Positions 43,525 through 53,078 are shown, counted from the first letter of the stretch. The stretch: DNA of 64,000 nt from Sphingomonas sp. (GCA_017304655.1 JAFKLY010000007.1:124001-188000), one strand, 5' to 3'. Notes: generated from the letters alone by a model not told the origin. A program made the numbers and translations.

Positions 43525-44275
43525 TCCGCTTGACCTTGGTGGCCGGGTTGCGGTGGTCACGGGGGCATCGAGAGGTATCGGTGCTGCAATAGCGCGCGTT
43601 TTGGCGTCGCATGGCGCAAATCTGATCATTTCCGGCTTCCAGAATAGTGATCGTTTGACCTCTTTTGCTGCGGAGTTAGCTGCTGAGCATGGTGTTAGTG
43701 TCGAGGTGCATACAGGGCATATTGCAGAACCCTCGACATCCAGCGCGCTCGCTAAAATTGCTTTCTCGAAATATCGGCGATTGGATATTTGGGTCAACAA
43801 TGCCGGCATTCTGAAGGACGGTTTGATCGGCATGGTTCCAGATGCTGACATTAATGAAACCTTGGGTGTCAATCTGGCAGGGGTGTTGCATGGCACGCAG
43901 GCCGCTGCGAGGCTGATGCAGCGCGCGCAGTCGGGCTCCATCGTGAACCTGACGTCCATCATCGGACGGGTGGGAAATACGGGTCAGCTTGTTTATGGTG
44001 CTTCAAAGGCGGGTGTCATCGGAGCGACCTTGTCTGCAGCTAAAGAACTGGCGCCACAGAGTATTCGCGTCAACGCGGTTGCTCCCGGGTTCATCGATAC
44101 AGACATGGTTAGGCAGCTCCCAGCGGATAAATATGATGAGCGCCTTCAATCAATAGGCATGGGACGAATCGGGACGCCGCAGGAAATTGCGGACGCCGTT
44201 TTGTTCCTGGCATCAGATCTTTCGCGGTATGTGACTGGGCAGGTGATCGGGGTCGACGGTGGTATGGTAATCTGA
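43517..44275 (+). CDS. Short-chain dehydrogenase/reductase (FabG-like 3-ketoacyl reductase)
   Basis: A 252-residue classical SDR. The cofactor motif is VVTGASRGIGAAIARVLAS, the active-site features are the NNAG motif (WVNNAGILKDGLIGMV), Ser in NLTSIIGRVG and Tyr-x3-Lys in YGASKAGVIGATLSA, and the ending is YVTGQVIGVDGGMVI. FabG-like enzymes reduce 3-ketoacyl-ACP. Placed after an ACP gene and before an acyl ligase, it probably sets a hydroxyl on the ACP-bound acyl chain, for instance giving a hydroxybutyryl-type group. Confidence 0.88.
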   Translation: MSDPLDLGGRVAVVTGASRGIGAAIARVLASHGANLIISGFQNSDRLTSFAAELAAEHGVSVEVHTGHIAEPSTSSALAKIAFSKYRRLDIWVNNAGILKDGLIGMVPDADINETLGVNLAGVLHGTQAAARLMQRAQSGSIVNLTSIIGRVGNTGQLVYGASKAGVIGATLSAAKELAPQSIRVNAVAPGFIDTDMVRQLPADKYDERLQSIGMGRIGTPQEIADAVLFLASDLSRYVTGQVIGVDGGMVI

Positions 44276-44277
44276 CA

Positions 44278-45663
44278 ATGGCGCAATCATTAGCCTCGCT
44301 TCCCCTTTTGCCGGATGTGGCCACAGATACGCCTGCCTTGTTGGCGGATGGACTGGATAATTGGGTTACTTATGGCGAGTTGAAGAAGCTCGCCAATCAA
44401 TGGCGAGAACAGCTTGCGGGCCCCAAGGCATTGGTCTTTCTTTACGCAAGAAATGATATCGCCACGATTGCTGGGTTGATCGGGGCCCTGGCTGCTGGCC
44501 ATTCGGTGGCTTTGTTCGATCCTGACTTACCTCCAGAAACGCGTGCAGACCTTGAAGGAACATATCATCCAGAGAAGGTGATTGGTCGAGAGCCAGGAAC
44601 ACTCTATTGCCCTCCAGCCTCGACGAATGCCCAACCGTTGCATCCGGATCTGGCCTTGCTTCTCTCAACCTCCGGTTCGACAGGTAGCCCCAAGCTTGTG
44701 CGGCTGACGTTGCGATCGGTGATCACAAACGCAGTGGCAATTGCTGATGTCCTCGGAATCATGGGCGATGACGTCGCAGCAGGTTATTTGCCCATCCATT
44801 ATTCCTATGGCTTATCGGTCGTCACAAGCCATCTTGCGCGTGGAGCGCGTGTGCGGCTGACCGAGATGAGCTTGACAGACCGCGCATTTTGGCCGGCCAT
44901 GCGGGACGCGGGCATAACACATCTTCCTGGTGTTCCTTTTCATTTTCAGATTTTGCTCAAACTGGGCTTGCGGCGGCTGAATCTGCCCACCCTGAAGGTC
45001 TTAACGCAAGCTGGAGGCAGTCTTGCAGTCGAGGCTCGTCGACAAGCCTATGAATATATGGCGGAGGTCGGCGGGCGTTTCTACGTGATGTACGGACAGA
45101 CCGAAGCTTCACCTCGGATGACGACCCTGCAACATGACAATTTCGAGCTGGCGCCGCAGTCAGTGGGAACGGCGCTTCCTGGCTGTCATATAGAAATTCT
45201 CGATCCTAATGCGACCGGTGAAGGAGAAGTGATTTTTCACGGTCCCAATGTCATGATGGGATATGCGGAATGTCGCGCTGATTTGGAGCGCGGTGACGAC
45301 CTCAACAGTCGCTTGTCGACCGGCGATGTTGGTAGGTTGGATGCAGAGGGGAACTTGACCTTGGTCGGGCGTACGAAGCGGTTTGGCAAGGTCTATGGTC
45401 TGCGTGTCAATCTTGATGAATTAGAAGCGCAGGCGATGACTGTGATGGAGGCTGCGGTCACACAGGTGGGCGACGAGGTGCTGATCCATTTCGTGGCTGC
45501 TGAAGGCGGGGAAGGCGATCAAGAGCGTTGTGAAGCAGTGCTAGCTCGATTGACGGAAAGAAACACCTTGCCGCGTTCGGTCTACCGTTTTCGACCCGTA
45601 GATCGCATTCCGAGAACAGAGCGAGGCAAGATCGATTATGCAAAGCTGGAGGAGGCAGCGTGA
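44278..45663 (+). CDS. AMP-dependent acyl (acyl-ACP/CoA) ligase
   Basis: A 461-residue adenylate-forming enzyme, slightly short for the ANL family. The P-loop is LSTSGSTGSPKLVRLT at about 130-144, the aromatic/Thr-Glu motif is VMYGQTEASPRMTT, the hinge region is STGDVGRLDAEG and LVGRTKRFGKVYGLRVNLDE, and the catalytic Lys is in IPRTERGKIDYAKLEEAA. It would activate a small carboxylic acid and load it on the neighbouring ACP. It starts 2 bp after the SDR stop and its own stop overlaps the LuxE-type gene (GTGA). Confidence 0.88.
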   Translation: MAQSLASLPLLPDVATDTPALLADGLDNWVTYGELKKLANQWREQLAGPKALVFLYARNDIATIAGLIGALAAGHSVALFDPDLPPETRADLEGTYHPEKVIGREPGTLYCPPASTNAQPLHPDLALLLSTSGSTGSPKLVRLTLRSVITNAVAIADVLGIMGDDVAAGYLPIHYSYGLSVVTSHLARGARVRLTEMSLTDRAFWPAMRDAGITHLPGVPFHFQILLKLGLRRLNLPTLKVLTQAGGSLAVEARRQAYEYMAEVGGRFYVMYGQTEASPRMTTLQHDNFELAPQSVGTALPGCHIEILDPNATGEGEVIFHGPNVMMGYAECRADLERGDDLNSRLSTGDVGRLDAEGNLTLVGRTKRFGKVYGLRVNLDELEAQAMTVMEAAVTQVGDEVLIHFVAAEGGEGDQERCEAVLARLTERNTLPRSVYRFRPVDRIPRTERGKIDYAKLEEAA

Positions 45664-46736
45664 TCGATCAGCTTGAGAGAGCCCTAGTAATTTCTCCCTA
45701 TTCCCTTCCTCAGCCGGCACGCGAAGAGCTCATGCTGGCGGGTCTTAACGCACTGACAATTCGACACTATGAAGCCTGCGCGCCTTATCGGAATATGGTT
45801 GATGGGGCTTGGTCTGGATTGGTTGAGGCCAAGGATGTGGCGCAAGTTCCGTATTTGCCGGTTTCGCTTTTCAAGACGCAGAGGCTCCAGTCCATTCCCG
45901 ATGAGGCGGTCCGCCTGACGATGACATCGAGTGGTACGACCGGGCAGGCCGTTAGCAAGATTTTCGTCGATGCGGAGACTTCATTGCTCCAGCAAAAGGC
46001 CCTCGCTAATTCGCTCATGCACGTCCTCGGTCGTAAACGCCTGCCCATGCTGGTTATCGATACCGATGACGTTTTCAAGAATCCGGCAATGATGAGCGCT
46101 CGGGGTGCCGGTGTCCTGGGTTTAATGCGCTATGGGCACTCACATTGCTTCGCTCTGGATCGAGAACTTGAACCTGATTTCGCTGCCGTTGAGCGCTTTC
46201 TTGCAGACAATCAAGGAGCGCCCTTTTTTATATTCGGTTTTACGTACATGGTCTGGATCAATTTCTATGAACGCTTCAAGGATGTGGGGCTAGATTTGTC
46301 CAACGGGATACTGATCCACTCCGGCGGCTGGAAGAAAATGATTGAACGATCCGTGGACAATGCGTCGTTCCGCGTCGCTCTACGTGATCGATTTGGTTTG
46401 ACACGTGTGCACAATTTTTACGGTATGGTTGAGCAGATTGGGTCGATTTTTCTGGAGGCTTCCGATGGCCTTCTTTATCCTCCCAATTTTGCCGATGTGA
46501 TTGTGAGGGATCCCATTACTTGGCAGCCGGCTCGTGTGGGACAGCCCGGGGTTATTCAAGTGCTATCTCTTCTTCCGCACAGCTATCCGGGTCATAGTCT
46601 TTTGACAGAAGATATGGGCGTGATCGAAACGATCGATAATGGTCCTGACGGTTGGATGGGTAAAGGTATTCGCGTGCTTGGGCGGGTGGCTAAATCGGAG
46701 CTGCGTGGGTGTAGCGATGTGATTGCTGCTCAATGA
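45660..46736 (+). CDS. LuxE-family acyl-protein synthetase
   Basis: A 358-residue protein of the LuxE family, the synthetase subunit that in luminous bacteria activates fatty acid with ATP and hands it to the LuxC reductase. The nucleotide-binding motif is RLTMTSSGTTGQAVSKI, and SGGWKKMIERSVDNASFR and HNFYGMVEQIGSIFLE are family landmarks. GTG start coupled to the ligase stop. No luciferase genes are present; LuxE/LuxC pairs also occur in polysaccharide loci such as that of V. cholerae O1, where they are thought to help make an acyl substituent. Confidence 0.88.
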   Translation: MIDQLERALVISPYSLPQPAREELMLAGLNALTIRHYEACAPYRNMVDGAWSGLVEAKDVAQVPYLPVSLFKTQRLQSIPDEAVRLTMTSSGTTGQAVSKIFVDAETSLLQQKALANSLMHVLGRKRLPMLVIDTDDVFKNPAMMSARGAGVLGLMRYGHSHCFALDRELEPDFAAVERFLADNQGAPFFIFGFTYMVWINFYERFKDVGLDLSNGILIHSGGWKKMIERSVDNASFRVALRDRFGLTRVHNFYGMVEQIGSIFLEASDGLLYPPNFADVIVRDPITWQPARVGQPGVIQVLSLLPHSYPGHSLLTEDMGVIETIDNGPDGWMGKGIRVLGRVAKSELRGCSDVIAAQ

Positions 46737-47953
46737 CTAGCTATCTCTGGTCTCCGGCCCGATCGCCTGTCGATTCTTCATATCTCGTTCGACGTGTTGC
46801 AGCGCTGACTTTTGCTGGCATCGCTCCTTGCAACCCCAGAGCGTTGGCGATGCTCGACGATATCTCTCAACGGATCTTGATGGATCCGGTGTCCCGGCGC
46901 GCGCCGCAATATGTTGCATTGGCTTATTGGTTGCGTCGTGCTGCATTGACACGACTTGCAGCTGAACTCACCAGCAGCGACCGGCCGGGCCAGATTCGGA
47001 CTCCACGGGGGGTTGCGCTGCATCTACCGCCTACCAATGTGGACACGATCTTCGTTTATAGTTGGGCAATGTCAGTCCTGGCGGGCAATGCCAATATTGT
47101 TCGGCTTCCTGAAAATATGTCGGTAGAGGCTGACTGGCTGGCTAAAACTATTTCAGAAGCTGTCTCTGATCACGGTGAAAGTGAGAGGCATTTATTTTGC
47201 TATTATCCTTATGGCGGAGAAATTGAGGCGACTTTGGCCGGTCATTGTGATTTGCGTGTGATTTGGGGTGGGGATGAAAAAGTACGGGCTGTTTCGCGGC
47301 ATCCCATCCAGCCTGATGGATTGTCTATCGGGTTTCCTGATCGCAAATCGCTAGCGATGATTGGAACAGAGATTTACCGGGCGAGCGATACAAGTGTTCG
47401 CGACGCCTTGTCGGAACAGTTTTTTAATGACCTGTTCTGGTTTGAGCAGATGGGCTGCGGGTCGCCACGTCTTCTGGTCTGGATAGGAGAGCCAGACGGT
47501 CTAGCCGAGGATTTTTACCGACGGTTGCAGAAGGTCATCACGAAGAAGAGCTACACAGTTGAGACAGGCGTCGCGATCGGAAAACTTGCGCTTTCCCACG
47601 ACTTGCTTGCCGAAGGGGTCGCCAGCCAACACCGCAGATTCGGCAATGAGCTTCACGTGAATCGAACAACTGATCCGGTTTCCGCGCTCAAGCGGCCTCA
47701 TGGTGGAGGCTTTCTATGCGATTGGGTGACGCCGTCAGTCACAGATATTGCAGATTTTGTTACACGACAGATCCAGACAATCACTCATTTTGGGGTCGAC
47801 GCGCATGATGTCGAAACTCTTGCCCGGTCATTGATCAGCAGGGGGGGGTATCGGGTAGTGCCGATCGGGCAGGCGCTACAATTCGATACCACCTGGGATG
47901 GTCTTGATCTATACGAGCATATGACACGGAAAATACTCGTCCGCGTACGGTGA
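46733..47953 (+). CDS. LuxC-family acyl-CoA/acyl-ACP reductase
   Basis: A 406-residue aldehyde-dehydrogenase-like acyl reductase. The acyl-accepting cysteine is Cys242 in FWFEQMGCGSPRLL. The cofactor region is seen at IRTPRGVALHLPPTNVDTIF and YSWAMSVLAGNANIVRLPEN. It overlaps the LuxE-type gene (ATGA), so both should be made in equal amounts and act as a reductase pair, giving an aldehyde from an activated acid. This is the last gene of the rightward capsule unit and converges with a glycosyltransferase gene 17 bp away. A run of eight G lies near its 3' end (47841-47848). Confidence 0.88.
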   Translation: MTSYLWSPARSPVDSSYLVRRVAALTFAGIAPCNPRALAMLDDISQRILMDPVSRRAPQYVALAYWLRRAALTRLAAELTSSDRPGQIRTPRGVALHLPPTNVDTIFVYSWAMSVLAGNANIVRLPENMSVEADWLAKTISEAVSDHGESERHLFCYYPYGGEIEATLAGHCDLRVIWGGDEKVRAVSRHPIQPDGLSIGFPDRKSLAMIGTEIYRASDTSVRDALSEQFFNDLFWFEQMGCGSPRLLVWIGEPDGLAEDFYRRLQKVITKKSYTVETGVAIGKLALSHDLLAEGVASQHRRFGNELHVNRTTDPVSALKRPHGGGFLCDWVTPSVTDIADFVTRQIQTITHFGVDAHDVETLARSLISRGGYRVVPIGQALQFDTTWDGLDLYEHMTRKILVRVR

Positions 47954-47970
47954 ACCAGCCTATATTGGTA

Positions 47971-49263
47971 TCACTCTCGCGGCGATGACCGAGCCGTACC
48001 GGTCGCGGCGCTTGCATATTCGGCGGCGACATCGCCCCAGTCTCTGGCTCTTAATTTCTCATATATTTCGAGTTGTTCTTCCAGGACGCCCGCTCGGTCG
48101 TTGCGAATATATTTAATTAAATCAGCCAGCTTGGTGGAATCATTCGGATCGAATACGAAAGAGCCCACTGCCGGTACCCGATCTGTCATTTCCCGTTGAT
48201 GAGGACCATCTGCCATCAGGCATGGTGTGCCAACGCTGACGGCTTCATAAAAAGGAAAAGTTCCCATGCCTCCCTCGAAAATCGATGGGTGAACCGCGAC
48301 TTCAGCACAATGATAGAAGGCGGCATGCTCCTGCCTCGGCAAATCTGGCATGGACACCACTTCGCGATGCAGTTGCTCGGTGCCGACGAGGCTTGGCAAG
48401 GGGGTCCAAGACGTTCCCAGCAACAGACGCGCAGTCATCAAGATGCGCGCGTCGTATCGGTCTTCTCGGACAAGCCGGGAGACGGCATCTGCCACGACTC
48501 TGATGTTCTTGGTGACACGATCCTGAGTGGAAACCGCAACATAGGGAACCTGGTCGAAAGGAAAGTCGATGAGGTAGTCCCACTTTTGGTTCGCGGCATA
48601 TTTGCGTAGTAGGGCGCTTGCTTGCCGCAACGAGTCCGAATTCCGTCGCCGCTCCTGAACGAACGGCAATAATGGGGCAAGGTCCGGCGGCGCAACGCGG
48701 ATCACTCGGGTCCGAGCAATGTCGAAATCAAACAGGCGGCTCACCTGATCGCGCGCAACATGCTCCGAAAAAGTGATGACCCTCTCGGATGATTTGAGCA
48801 GTTCAGTCACTTTCGCTACCCATGCCACATGGTGACCGGACCGTGACCAAGCAGCCTCGCTAAGATCGGGGAAGACTAGCGGGATGGCGTCCGGAAAAAT
48901 CGCCGAGACCGGCGCATCAAGAAACTTTGCATGCGTGTAGCCCGGATAGAGCGTGAGCCAACTGGTGACTGACATATGATGGTTGGCGAACTTCGCCAGT
49001 TCAAGGAAATCGTTGACTTTGACACCGTGGTCGCGCGGTGAGTGGAGGGTGTAATCAATATCCCGCACGGCAGAGATTGTCTTTAAATCGGCTTCCGCTT
49101 CATCGCGGATGTGATCCATTAAGACCAGGCAGAAGCAATGACGGCGCTCAATCGCTAGACCTTCGATGATGAAGGCGAGCAGTCGAGTCATGCCCTGATT
49201 CGCCCATTGATCTCCAGGATGGGACTCCAGCCAGATCCCGATTGGAATTCGTCGCTCTGTCAC
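47971..49263 (-). CDS. Glycosyltransferase (GT4-like), paralogue 2 of a tandem pair
   Basis: A 430-residue GT-B protein. The C-terminal half contains DFPFDQVPYVAVSTQDRVTK, the donor-site stretch VAVHPSIFEGGMGTFPFYEA with its Glu, and VSVGTPCLMADGPHQRE. It is clearly a paralogue of the gene directly upstream, sharing for instance QDRVTKN and APPDLAPLLPFVQ, at an estimated 40-45 percent identity by eye. The start is GTG 49263, which overlaps the upstream stop (GTGA). A longer in-frame start would run inside the neighbour. It presumably adds one capsule sugar; donor unknown. Confidence 0.8.
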   Translation of the reverse strand: MTERRIPIGIWLESHPGDQWANQGMTRLLAFIIEGLAIERRHCFCLVLMDHIRDEAEADLKTISAVRDIDYTLHSPRDHGVKVNDFLELAKFANHHMSVTSWLTLYPGYTHAKFLDAPVSAIFPDAIPLVFPDLSEAAWSRSGHHVAWVAKVTELLKSSERVITFSEHVARDQVSRLFDFDIARTRVIRVAPPDLAPLLPFVQERRRNSDSLRQASALLRKYAANQKWDYLIDFPFDQVPYVAVSTQDRVTKNIRVVADAVSRLVREDRYDARILMTARLLLGTSWTPLPSLVGTEQLHREVVSMPDLPRQEHAAFYHCAEVAVHPSIFEGGMGTFPFYEAVSVGTPCLMADGPHQREMTDRVPAVGSFVFDPNDSTKLADLIKYIRNDRAGVLEEQLEIYEKLRARDWGDVAAEYASAATGTARSSPRE

Positions 49264-50597
49264 CCTTCGGTTCTTTCTCTTGGCGTTATTGCCGCCTGTG
49301 CATAGGCTTCCGCGACTTGATCCCACCCATATTCGACAAGCCTTGCATAAATAACTCTCTGTGCCGCAAGCACCGCTTCACGATTGTCACGGACATGAAC
49401 AATCAGATTGGCCATCCCATCAATGTCATAGGGATCGAACACATAGGGCTTCAGATCTGGTTCAGATTCTAGGAGTTCATTGACATGGGGGCCGCGCGCA
49501 AGAATGCAGGGGGTGCCGACGCTCAGCGATTCATAAAACGGCAAAGAGCCTATAATGCCTTCAAACAATGTGGGATGTACTGTCACGGTTGCACAATGGA
49601 AAAGGGCGGCGTGAACTTTACGGGGGACATCGCGTACAGATATCAGATCGCGATTGAATAGATGTTCTTCCACCACTTTTGGCATCAAAGTCCAATCCGC
49701 ACCGAACTCTATGCGAGCAGTCACTAATAGCTTCATGTTTTGCCGTTGGCGCTGCACGATGCGGCGGACAGCTTCTGCGACACGGCCGAGATTCTTGGTG
49801 ACGCGATCTTGGGTTGCGGTGACGACAAACGGCACTTCTTCAAAGGGGAAATCGCACAAGTAACTGTGTCCAGTTAGTGCGGCATGTCGTCGCAGCAAGT
49901 CTGCGGCGCTTTTGTAGCTCGCTTCCGTGCGGCGGCGATCCTGCACAAAGGGCAACAGGGGGGCGAGATCGGGTGGAGCTAACGGCACCACCTGAATCCT
50001 CGACTCCGGCGCATTGAGCAGCGGGACGACATGTCGCCGAGCAACGTGCCGTGAAAAGGTGATGGTCGTATCACTCGCCGCAAGAACTCGGGTCGACTTC
50101 TTACGCCAAGTCACCTGGCTTCCTCGAGCGGACCAATCATGAGCCGAGAAGCCGAGCGGAAAATCATATCCCAAGGCGTCGGGCATCAAAGTTGCCTTGG
50201 GGCCATCGAGGTATATCGCGCCGCAGAAGAACGGAAAGCTGATGAACCAGCCCGCGACGTCGATGTTGGCGTTGCAGTACATCGCTGCTGCTGCCATCTG
50301 ACGCTCGTCTGGGGCAATCTTGGCGAGCGAAGGGCTTTCAAGTATTTTCTTGCAGGCGACTGGATCCGTTTCATGAACAAGCCAGTCAACATCTTCCTGA
50401 GCATGGAGGGTCCGCAAATCTTTGCGTACATCCTCGCCCAATCCTGGCTGCACAACGACATGAAATCGATATTTCTTTGATTTTGCGCCGCCTTCAATGA
50501 CGAACCCAATGACCCGAGATACGCCTTCGTTCGCCCATCTTGCTCCGGCCCCGAGTTCGCTCCAGATGCCGATATCAATTCGATTGGTGTCAGTCAC
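49260..50597 (-). CDS. Glycosyltransferase (GT4-like), paralogue 1 of a tandem pair
   Basis: A 445-residue GT-B protein. Shared landmarks with its downstream paralogue are RWANEGVSRVIGFVIEGG near the N-terminus, PLAPPDLAPLLPFVQDRRR in the middle, DFPFEEVPFVVTATQDRVTK and the donor-binding VTVHPTLFEGIIGSLPFYES. The N-terminal acceptor domain differs more than the C-terminal donor domain, which suggests the same donor and a different acceptor. The start is GTG 50597, overlapping the upstream gene by 8 nt. Part of the leftward kpsD unit. Confidence 0.8.
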   Translation of the reverse strand: MTDTNRIDIGIWSELGAGARWANEGVSRVIGFVIEGGAKSKKYRFHVVVQPGLGEDVRKDLRTLHAQEDVDWLVHETDPVACKKILESPSLAKIAPDERQMAAAAMYCNANIDVAGWFISFPFFCGAIYLDGPKATLMPDALGYDFPLGFSAHDWSARGSQVTWRKKSTRVLAASDTTITFSRHVARRHVVPLLNAPESRIQVVPLAPPDLAPLLPFVQDRRRTEASYKSAADLLRRHAALTGHSYLCDFPFEEVPFVVTATQDRVTKNLGRVAEAVRRIVQRQRQNMKLLVTARIEFGADWTLMPKVVEEHLFNRDLISVRDVPRKVHAALFHCATVTVHPTLFEGIIGSLPFYESLSVGTPCILARGPHVNELLESEPDLKPYVFDPYDIDGMANLIVHVRDNREAVLAAQRVIYARLVEYGWDQVAEAYAQAAITPRERTEG

Positions 50598-51795
50598 GCA
50601 CGCGCTCCAGCAGGCGGTCGATCAAGAAACCATATTGCTGGCGGCGGATTGCAGGAGATTCCGGAGCGCCAAGTGGTTGGCTCTGAGACGGTCCAAGAGC
50701 TTCCATTGCGTGCAGGGCGTCGGCGATCAGTAAGGGATCTGATTCCGCGTAAAGTGCTATGGAGTGGCCGCATTTTTCGGCGAGTTGCCGATGAGCGGGA
50801 AAATCCATTCCGAGGAACCGCAAACCATGTCGCGCCGCGAGTGCCAGACTGAAGCCGTCACCTCCTGCAATCTCACTAGACCACAGTAACTGTGCGCGAT
50901 TTAGTAGTCGCGAAAGAGTTCGGAAGTCAGGATACGCGACGATCTCCAGTTCCGACCATAAGTCCAGCGCAGATGCGTCCCATCCTGCGAAGACCGGGTG
51001 GTGACTGCCAGGTGAGAATGGCGCGGCGTTCTGGCACGCGATCGTCGGCAGATGCGTTCCGCCCTCTCGCACGTATATTTGAAGGCCAGCCAGGGCATTC
51101 CGAATGTCGAACCTTGGATTTGCTTCGATGGTCCAAATCCATCCTCCAAGCTCGCGCTCGGGGAGGTGGGGTAGTGGCTCGTCGCTGAAGGACAGGCTTG
51201 GCAATTGGACGACATTTTCACGACGAACCCCAGCGTAGCCGACTACATCGTCTGCGGTCCATTGATCGGTAACGATCACAAGCGCGCCTTGACGCCACAA
51301 GCGAAATGAATCCACTTGTCGCTGCCAAAAAGGATCATCCACTCCTGCGCCAAAGGAATAAGGTACGATGCGCATCGCAAGATCGGACACATAATGCGCA
51401 ACTGGCTTGAGTGGCAGAACTGCCCCCATGCTGGTATCGGCAAAATTTATCCACAGATCGCAATCGGTGAAGTTCCAGCCCCAATCGCGTGGGACGAGAA
51501 CTTCATGTATGCCCGACAAGTCTAGTCGCAAACCATGTTTCGCGAACATACGGACCGCATTACCTGCAGGCACGGTTTCCCATTTGAGATGACGCACAAT
51601 GACTTCGGGCATTCCTTCCCGAAGTCGTCGCTCATGCCTGCGCCACTCAGATTCAGGACGTTCCGGGAGGCCAACGGCAAGCTCTATCGGCCCTCCTTCC
51701 AAGGGGCTGCTCTGCAACAAAATTCTGCATAGCTCGCGCACGCGGCAGAGTGACGCGACATCGAAGTGCGATGGGAGAAGGATTCCGATCTTCAC
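50590..51795 (-). CDS. Putative glycosyltransferase, capsule locus
   Basis: A 401-residue protein starting MKIGILLPSHFDVASLCRVR, the usual first strand of a GT-B fold. The C-terminal half has WSSEIAGGDGFSLALAARHG and LRFLGMDFPAHRQLAE, which replace the common E-x(7)-E motif, so it is a divergent member or an acceptor-binding relative. VLVPRDWGWNFTDCDLWINF in the middle resembles regions of mannosyl-transferase-like capsule proteins. GTG start at 51795. It lies between kpsD and the tandem glycosyltransferases, with short overlaps. Assignment rests mostly on fold pattern and context. Confidence 0.6.
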   Translation of the reverse strand: MKIGILLPSHFDVASLCRVRELCRILLQSSPLEGGPIELAVGLPERPESEWRRHERRLREGMPEVIVRHLKWETVPAGNAVRMFAKHGLRLDLSGIHEVLVPRDWGWNFTDCDLWINFADTSMGAVLPLKPVAHYVSDLAMRIVPYSFGAGVDDPFWQRQVDSFRLWRQGALVIVTDQWTADDVVGYAGVRRENVVQLPSLSFSDEPLPHLPERELGGWIWTIEANPRFDIRNALAGLQIYVREGGTHLPTIACQNAAPFSPGSHHPVFAGWDASALDLWSELEIVAYPDFRTLSRLLNRAQLLWSSEIAGGDGFSLALAARHGLRFLGMDFPAHRQLAEKCGHSIALYAESDPLLIADALHAMEALGPSQSQPLGAPESPAIRRQQYGFLIDRLLERVRD

Positions 51796-51881
51796 GGCGT
51801 TAGCTCTTCGTCTCGTACATCACGGGTTGGATGCAGTTGGCTTGCTGGTCAGGTCGATTAAGCACGGAAAGGTCGAGGGCA

Positions 51882-53078
51882 TTATAAAGCGTTTTTAACC
51901 GCGATAACCGGCAGAACCGTCTGCGCGATAATGTTCACGAACTGTTGAAAATCAGCAGATGCGGCCGTCGCGACATAAATCACGTCACCATTTTGCATGG
52001 CAAAACTTTGCGCGAGGAAATAAGTGGCCGGGTCCTTCATATTGACGCGATAGATCACGGGAATCCGACCGTCTTTATCTCGAGCGGCTTGATCTGACAC
52101 ATCAATGGTACCAGGCTGTTCCCAACGAAACAGAAAGAGCCCGTCCGCTTTGGCACGATAGGGCGCCAAGCCACCGATCCGTCCAAATGCCTGTGCCAAA
52201 GTTAGGCCAGTGCTTTCAAACTGAATTTCCTCATTGCGATTTGCTGCGCCCAGAACCGTGAAACTATAGGGTTGGAAAATCGCAGTTACGACATCGCCTG
52301 GCTCCAGAATGACATTTTGCTTCGGATCACGAATGATCGTGTCCAAAGGCATGGCGATTACCCGGTCTTGCCGCGTAACCTGGATTGTAATTTTGCTGGC
52401 GGGCTTAGTGGTGCCGCCAGCCAATGCCAGGGCATCGAGCAGGCGTTCGCCTTTCGGACTGAGTGGCATACGAAGATTGCGGGTGACATCGCCGATGATT
52501 GTCACATCGGATGATGCGTTGTGAGCGATGCGGACGATCACTTGGGGTTGGTGTGCCTTGCCAGACAGGCGGGCAGTGATGTCATTCTCTATTTGGCGTG
52601 TCGAGCGCCCTGCCACCAGGATGTTGCCAGCGAAAGGCACGAAGACCGTTCCATTGTCGCCAACCAAAAGTCCAGCGAAGGTGGAACTCGTACTAACCTG
52701 GCCAGAACTTGCCGAAGCCAAGGCGATCTCCACTTTTGAGGACATCGTAGGGGTGGTCCCGAAAAGGGCGGCCGGAGGGGCTTCCCAAATCGAGATGTCC
52801 AGTACATCGCCACGATTCACAACAGTACCGACCGGTATTCCGTCTCCCAGTGTGTCGGCAAAACTTGCGCGACCTCTATCAAAATGAAGGCGAGGGGCTG
52901 ACGATTTGCCAAGCTCGATAACAGTAATATTGTGCAGGGTTTCGTCGCCTCGCGCTCTCATGACGGCCGAAGTGGAAGGTCCGACCGGGGCCGTAAGACC
53001 CAGGGCACATCCGCCTGTCGCGAAAACCAGCAACGCCGAAGCTGACAAGCGAAGCCCACAACCTCTCACATCAAACAT
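51882..53078 (-). CDS. kpsD: Outer-membrane capsule export channel lipoprotein, KpsD/BexD/Wza family
   Basis: A 398-residue polysaccharide exporter that forms the outer membrane exit for the capsule. ATG 53078 gives a short signal with likely lipidation at Cys24 (LLVFATGGC), although the lipobox is not canonical. The poly_export domain begins at about 95 (VNRGDVLDISIWEAPPAALF), then VFVPFAGNILVAGRSTRQIE, and SLBB domains follow (VTIIGDVTRNLRMPLSPKGE; FTVLGAANRNEEIQFE). The ending is a helix-like stretch, QFVNIIAQTVLPVIAVK, expected to cross the outer membrane. First recognised gene of the leftward unit kpsD-GT-GT-GT; its start overlaps a possible small ORF. Confidence 0.9.
   Translation of the reverse strand: MFDVRGCGLRLSASALLVFATGGCALGLTAPVGPSTSAVMRARGDETLHNITVIELGKSSAPRLHFDRGRASFADTLGDGIPVGTVVNRGDVLDISIWEAPPAALFGTTPTMSSKVEIALASASSGQVSTSSTFAGLLVGDNGTVFVPFAGNILVAGRSTRQIENDITARLSGKAHQPQVIVRIAHNASSDVTIIGDVTRNLRMPLSPKGERLLDALALAGGTTKPASKITIQVTRQDRVIAMPLDTIIRDPKQNVILEPGDVVTAIFQPYSFTVLGAANRNEEIQFESTGLTLAQAFGRIGGLAPYRAKADGLFLFRWEQPGTIDVSDQAARDKDGRIPVIYRVNMKDPATYFLAQSFAMQNGDVIYVATAASADFQQFVNIIAQTVLPVIAVKNAL

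Noticed and set aside
47841..47848. G8 run near the end of the LuxC-type gene as a phase-variation site
   Set aside because: Runs of seven or eight G occur several times in this GC-rich window; near the 3' end it would have limited effect. Only the C10 run in aguA stands out.
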